DNA of 64,000 nt from VXNE01 sp965217825 (GTDB lineage: Bacteria; Pseudomonadota; Gammaproteobacteria; Pseudomonadales; Azotimanducaceae): the NCBI GenBank assembly GCA_965217825.1, contig OZ244571.1, forward strand, positions 2,790,001 to 2,854,000. The letters are read 5' to 3'. The position numbers and the translations under genes are program-made. The first letter of the stretch is position 1, and each line of letters begins with the position of its first letter. The notes beneath the pieces are model-generated. The model ran no database searches. It was not told where the DNA came from and was given only the letters and a program-made list of their open reading frames with translations. Positions 61,053-64,000 of this stretch are shown one piece after another.

Positions 61053-61373
61053 CTACTGGGTCGCGGAGTGGGGTGTCGGCACGATGCGTTGAACGTGCAC
61101 TCCTCCCGCCTCAATCAAGCCGGCCACGTGCGGCCCGATTTCATTCTTCCACGTGTCGCTGTCGTACACCTTGGTGTAGAGGCGCTCGCGTTCCGCTTCC
61201 GACTCGAAACGGCGCATCCAGATGAAGACGGTCTCGTCGTCCTCTCCCCGGAACATGCCCGTGATGACCATGCCGCAGGCGACCTGGAACGGGAGGATCT
61301 CCTCTTCCATCACGCGCACCCACGCGTCCATCTTGCCGGGGACGATCTTGTACTGTCGAAGTTCATAAAACAT
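61053..61373 (-). CDS. NIPSNAP family protein
   Basis: A 106-residue ferredoxin-like alpha+beta barrel protein of the NIPSNAP family: MFYELRQYKIVPGKMDAWV and FIWMRRFESEAERERLYTKVY are characteristic (the latter R-F-x-s--ER). The start ATG 61373 follows AAGGAACTGAAC. Function is unknown; members are often small dimers in catabolic operons. Convergent with the rhomboid gene. Confidence 0.87.
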   Translation of the reverse strand: MFYELRQYKIVPGKMDAWVRVMEEEILPFQVACGMVITGMFRGEDDETVFIWMRRFESEAERERLYTKVYDSDTWKNEIGPHVAGLIEAGGVHVQRIVPTPHSATQ

Positions 61374-61453
61374 GTTCAGTTCCTTGCACGGGGAATTGCG
61401 GCGCACGACATCATAGTCAAAAGGTCGCCCGCTGACCTTGTTCGGATCTCCAT

Positions 61454-62134
61454 TCAGTATTCGTACTGCTCGTAGAATCCCATGCTTCGCGCGAAGTCGA
61501 CGGCGCGCCTGTACGCCACGATGGCGTAGACCTTTTCGTCCTGCAGCCCCTCGAGTTCGGCCTCAAGTCTGCCGAGTTCCCGGTACATGTCCTTCAGCCT
61601 GTCGGCTGCCGACTCGTCTTCCTTTTTGGTCGTGTCCGCATCCTCAGAAGACTCCAACTCGTCGATTTCCCCTTTCAGGCTCTTGATTTCTTCTCTTCGA
61701 GAGTGGATCCCGTAGTCAACGCGTTGAACGGACTGAAGTGCTAGGCGCACGGAAATTCCCACGTTGTACCCTTCCAGGAAATAGGGCTCCAGGGTCACTG
61801 GACAGACGCCCCGGTAACCCTGACCGATACGGCCCTCCTGGTAGCCGCTGTCCTCGGTGCAATAGACAGTGAGCCCCTGTTCCCGCCCCTCCTGGTATGC
61901 CTTGTCGTCCGGATAGACTCCAAACTGCGCGCACGCGTCGTAGTACTTCTCAAGGTGCGCCAGTACTCTGCCGTCGCGTCCGTCCCGCTCGCCCACCGCA
62001 TGCCAATCCGCGGTAAGGCATTCGGATTCGGACATTGCCGCGCAGCCGCAGAGGAGCCAGGCGATGCCCGCGGCAGCCAGTCCGATGGGGGAGGTGCCCC
62101 CGGGCACGAGGGTCGGCTTCCCCGCCGACCTCAT
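61454..62134 (-). CDS. DUF2799 lipoprotein
   Basis: A 226-residue lipoprotein with a signal peptide ending LLCGC. The domain contains DWHAVGERDGRDGR, the YQEGREQGLTVYCTEDSGYQEGRIGQGYRGVCP block typical of DUF2799 and a C-terminal coiled coil (~residues 140-205, EEIKSLKGEIDELESSEDAD...). The start ATG 62134 overlaps the stop of the TraB-like gene (ATGA). An outer-membrane location is likely. Function unknown. Confidence 0.82.
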   Translation of the reverse strand: MRSAGKPTLVPGGTSPIGLAAAGIAWLLCGCAAMSESECLTADWHAVGERDGRDGRVLAHLEKYYDACAQFGVYPDDKAYQEGREQGLTVYCTEDSGYQEGRIGQGYRGVCPVTLEPYFLEGYNVGISVRLALQSVQRVDYGIHSRREEIKSLKGEIDELESSEDADTTKKEDESAADRLKDMYRELGRLEAELEGLQDEKVYAIVAYRRAVDFARSMGFYEQYEY

Positions 62135-63282
62135 TCGTTTGAGCCGGTTTTTGACATGACCCGATGGCCCTGAATTCCCTGCGCGTCCAGAAGCGCCACG
62201 ATACCCCGGGGCCCCGGTAGGTGTCCCGCGCCCACGAGGACAAACCAGGTGCCCGGCTTCGAGAGCATGTCCTTGATCCCCGCCGCCAGCGTCACATTTC
62301 TCTCGTAAATGAGCGCTTCGAGCAACGCACGATCCGCGTCGGACCCGGCCGTAAACTGTTCGAACAAACGCAACAACTCTCCGTCGTCGCCGAGAAACCA
62401 GGCGCGCAACATTTGCGCGATGATCGGCTCCATCTCCGCCATGTCGTTCAGGGTGTTCACCAGGATCTCGGTCTGATCTGCCATCGAAGGGCTTGCCAGC
62501 AGAGCAAGTTGCTGCTCGACGGTCTCGAGTTCGTGAAGGGTTCTGTCTCCAAGCCGAGAGAGGAAGTGCGCTTCAATGCCGTAGTTCGGCAGATAGCCGA
62601 ACGCCGCCAGGCGGGCCACGCTGAGTTGCGAGGCAAGAAAGATGGGTTTGAGCTGTGCGACAGCTTCAATGCCAACACCGAGTTGTCGCAACTCTTCGCT
62701 CAAGTGATCGCGTTGTGCCGGGTTCAGGCTTTCTTCGATTCGAGCGCCGTCGGCGAGAAGGGCGAACTTCGCGAAGCTCTGTGCTACCGCAGCGGGGTCA
62801 GCATTCATGACATCGACTTCCACCACGACGTGGTCCGCCTGGTCGAACGCGGATTCGATCTGTTTGGGCAGGGGATGCAGCGCCGCTTTCAGCACATGGA
62901 TGGAACCCACCAGGTAGAGGCGCGTCGACCCATTTTCGTAACGCCACATGAATAGCGGATGCGGCGCCTCGGTGCCTGCCTTGATGTCCACGGAACTGGA
63001 GGCGGTCGCGTCGTTGAGTCGAAATATCTCGCATGGCCGGACCGATCCACGTCTCAGGCGCGCGCGTTCGCAGCCGCCGAGCGCGGCCATTGCCGCGGCG
63101 ACGCCGGAAGCTTGTCCGCCGGCGTTGAAGGCGATTGGCTCGTCAGAGAACGACACGGCCATGGCCTTGCTTTCGTCGGAATCCGGGTATTCACGGAGTG
63201 CGTCGTCCAGCGTGGCCGGACTGGCGTGGCACGCGGCGAGCACTGCCGCCAGTCGGACGATACCGCGCGTGCCGATTCGCAT
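62131..63282 (-). CDS. TraB/GumN family protein, probable lipoprotein
   Basis: A 383-residue TraB/GumN (Tiki-like) protein. Catalytic-like motifs are LVGSIHVLKAALHPLP (GxxH) and the C-terminal FVLVGAGHLPGPRGIVALL (GAGHL), the two histidine sites of the family. The N terminus MRIGTRGIVRLAAVLAAC resembles a lipobox. Start choices are ATG 63282 or 63354; the latter region is AT-rich leader. It is coupled by overlap with the DUF2799 gene. Members are predicted metalloproteases. Confidence 0.82.
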   Translation of the reverse strand: MRIGTRGIVRLAAVLAACHASPATLDDALREYPDSDESKAMAVSFSDEPIAFNAGGQASGVAAAMAALGGCERARLRRGSVRPCEIFRLNDATASSSVDIKAGTEAPHPLFMWRYENGSTRLYLVGSIHVLKAALHPLPKQIESAFDQADHVVVEVDVMNADPAAVAQSFAKFALLADGARIEESLNPAQRDHLSEELRQLGVGIEAVAQLKPIFLASQLSVARLAAFGYLPNYGIEAHFLSRLGDRTLHELETVEQQLALLASPSMADQTEILVNTLNDMAEMEPIIAQMLRAWFLGDDGELLRLFEQFTAGSDADRALLEALIYERNVTLAAGIKDMLSKPGTWFVLVGAGHLPGPRGIVALLDAQGIQGHRVMSKTGSNE

Positions 63283-63448
63283 ATTGCGCGAAAACGCAAG
63301 GATATTCACATGATTTCTAATAAATAAATGTATGAGATTGAAACTTCGTGACATTTAGTTACTCAACAAGGCGGCTTGGCGCAGTGTGCGGGTTAGGCGC
63401 GCGTCACTGTCCATGGTTGGTCCGACGTGTTCCGCCGGGGCGCGAGGA

Positions 63449-64000
63449 TCACTCGGCGGCCAGCGGTTGGCCGCCGGCGGCGATGATCGCGTTTTCAATT
63501 TCATCGAGCATGCTCGCGAGATCGGTTGCGCTGGTGCCGCGCATCACCAGCGTCGTCCCGTAGCGCTCACTCCTGTAGAACGGGTAGCTGCCAAGTTCCA
63601 TGTCGGGATATCGCGCCTGGATTTCGGTCAACGCCGAGGCTATCTGGCTTTCTCCCAGGTACACGGTGACCGACCTCGACCGCACCACGTCGCCGCCTTC
63701 GATTTCGCCGCCGAGTGTGGACAACATGCCCTGCATGACGGACGGAATGCCGGCCATGACGAAGACATTTTCCATCCGGAACCCTTGGGGTCCGCCGGTT
63801 GGGTTGGCGATGAGCGTCGCGCCTTCGGGGATGCGAGCCATGCGCAGGCGATTTGCCATGACGTCATCCGGTGCGGGTCGTCGGCGAAGGCCCTCGGCGA
63901 TTTCGGGACTGACGACCAGCGGTACGCCGAATGCCTTGGCGATGCAGTCCGCCGTGATGTCGTCGTGCGTGGGGCCGATGCCGCCGGTAGTGAAGACATA
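63449..64000 (-). CDS. CinA-like competence/damage-inducible or molybdopterin-binding protein (N-terminus outside window)
   Basis: A partial frame entering from the right edge: VFTTGGIGPTHDDITADC, then GFRMENVFVMAGIPSVMQGM and SYPFYRSERYGTTLVMRG. These are the MoCF-biosynthesis/CinA-type N-terminal domain (COG1058, TTGGIGPTHDDIT is diagnostic). The C terminus at 63449 suggests the short form without the pncC nicotinamide-amidase domain. Normal length would be ~250 residues; about 183 are visible. No partner is seen. Confidence 0.88.
   Translation of the reverse strand, partial: YVFTTGGIGPTHDDITADCIAKAFGVPLVVSPEIAEGLRRRPAPDDVMANRLRMARIPEGATLIANPTGGPQGFRMENVFVMAGIPSVMQGMLSTLGGEIEGGDVVRSRSVTVYLGESQIASALTEIQARYPDMELGSYPFYRSERYGTTLVMRGTSATDLASMLDEIENAIIAAGGQPLAAE

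Overview
The window is a GC-rich bacterial chromosome segment, most likely from an uncultured gammaproteobacterium. Evidence: a Fur protein of the Pseudomonas type (HHDHMV without the CxxC pair), a gammaproteobacterial gene set (lipA, cysS, asnS, selO, an FbpABC-type iron transporter, nfeD plus slipin, POT and YejF-type peptide transport) and a cobalamin riboswitch in front of a BtuB-like receptor. I see no rRNA, tRNA, CRISPR array, prophage or replication origin.

Layout. 1-1.9 kb: transposase tail, an orphan Fur box, a RelE-like toxin overlapping an unknown partner, and a winged-helix protein. 2-6.1 kb: fused membrane/spermidine-synthase-like protein, a ZIP transporter with an internal deletion, and an acyl-CoA dehydrogenase. 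6.1-12.7 kb: iron ABC transporter split over two divergent arms, followed by selO. 12.7-17.2 kb: decayed GH32 hydrolase, TPP enzyme, SDR, peroxiredoxin and dispersed repeats. 17.3-19.6 kb: gene graveyard with ABC-ATPase fragments, an IS630-type transposase fragment, a 268-bp MITE-like element and an AAA/DUF4143 ATPase whose stop codon lies in the element. 19.6-28.1 kb: aminopeptidase N, HNH nuclease, M20 peptidase, B12-regulated TonB receptor, cysS. 28.1-33 kb: MBL hydrolase, helicase remnant, second AAA/DUF4143 ATPase, serine hydrolase, membrane protein. 33-37 kb: lipA, NADAR protein, asnS, DUF3014 protein. 37.1-37.8 kb: Phd/VapC toxin-antitoxin pair with a candidate operator. 37.8-44.2 kb: COG3146 acyltransferase and a MacAB-like export operon interrupted by a Uma2-type gene. 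44.2-48.3 kb: zinc metalloprotease and the rraA - thioredoxin fusion - UGSC selenoprotein operon. 48.5-64 kb: hydrolases, Fur, peptide uptake, NfeD/slipin, cysteine synthase, serine hydrolase, inositol-phosphatase-like enzyme, rhomboid, NIPSNAP, two envelope (lipo)proteins and a truncated CinA-type gene.

Most notable: at 45449-45967 a reading frame is interrupted by one TGA inside the motif U-G-S-C, the signature of the UGSC selenoprotein family. Homology-like sequence continues in frame after the TGA and a bacterial-SECIS-like hairpin follows it. The gene ends a tightly coupled operon with a thioredoxin-fold fusion protein of unknown function and an RraA-family protein. This looks like a selenium-dependent redox module whose role is unknown.

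A second theme is decay and small mobile DNA. The ZIP, GH32, NERD-helicase and ABC-ATPase genes survive only as fragments or internal-deletion versions. Two dispersed intergenic repeat families (53 bp in two copies; a roughly 35-bp palindrome in two or three copies) and the TA-flanked MITE sit among them.
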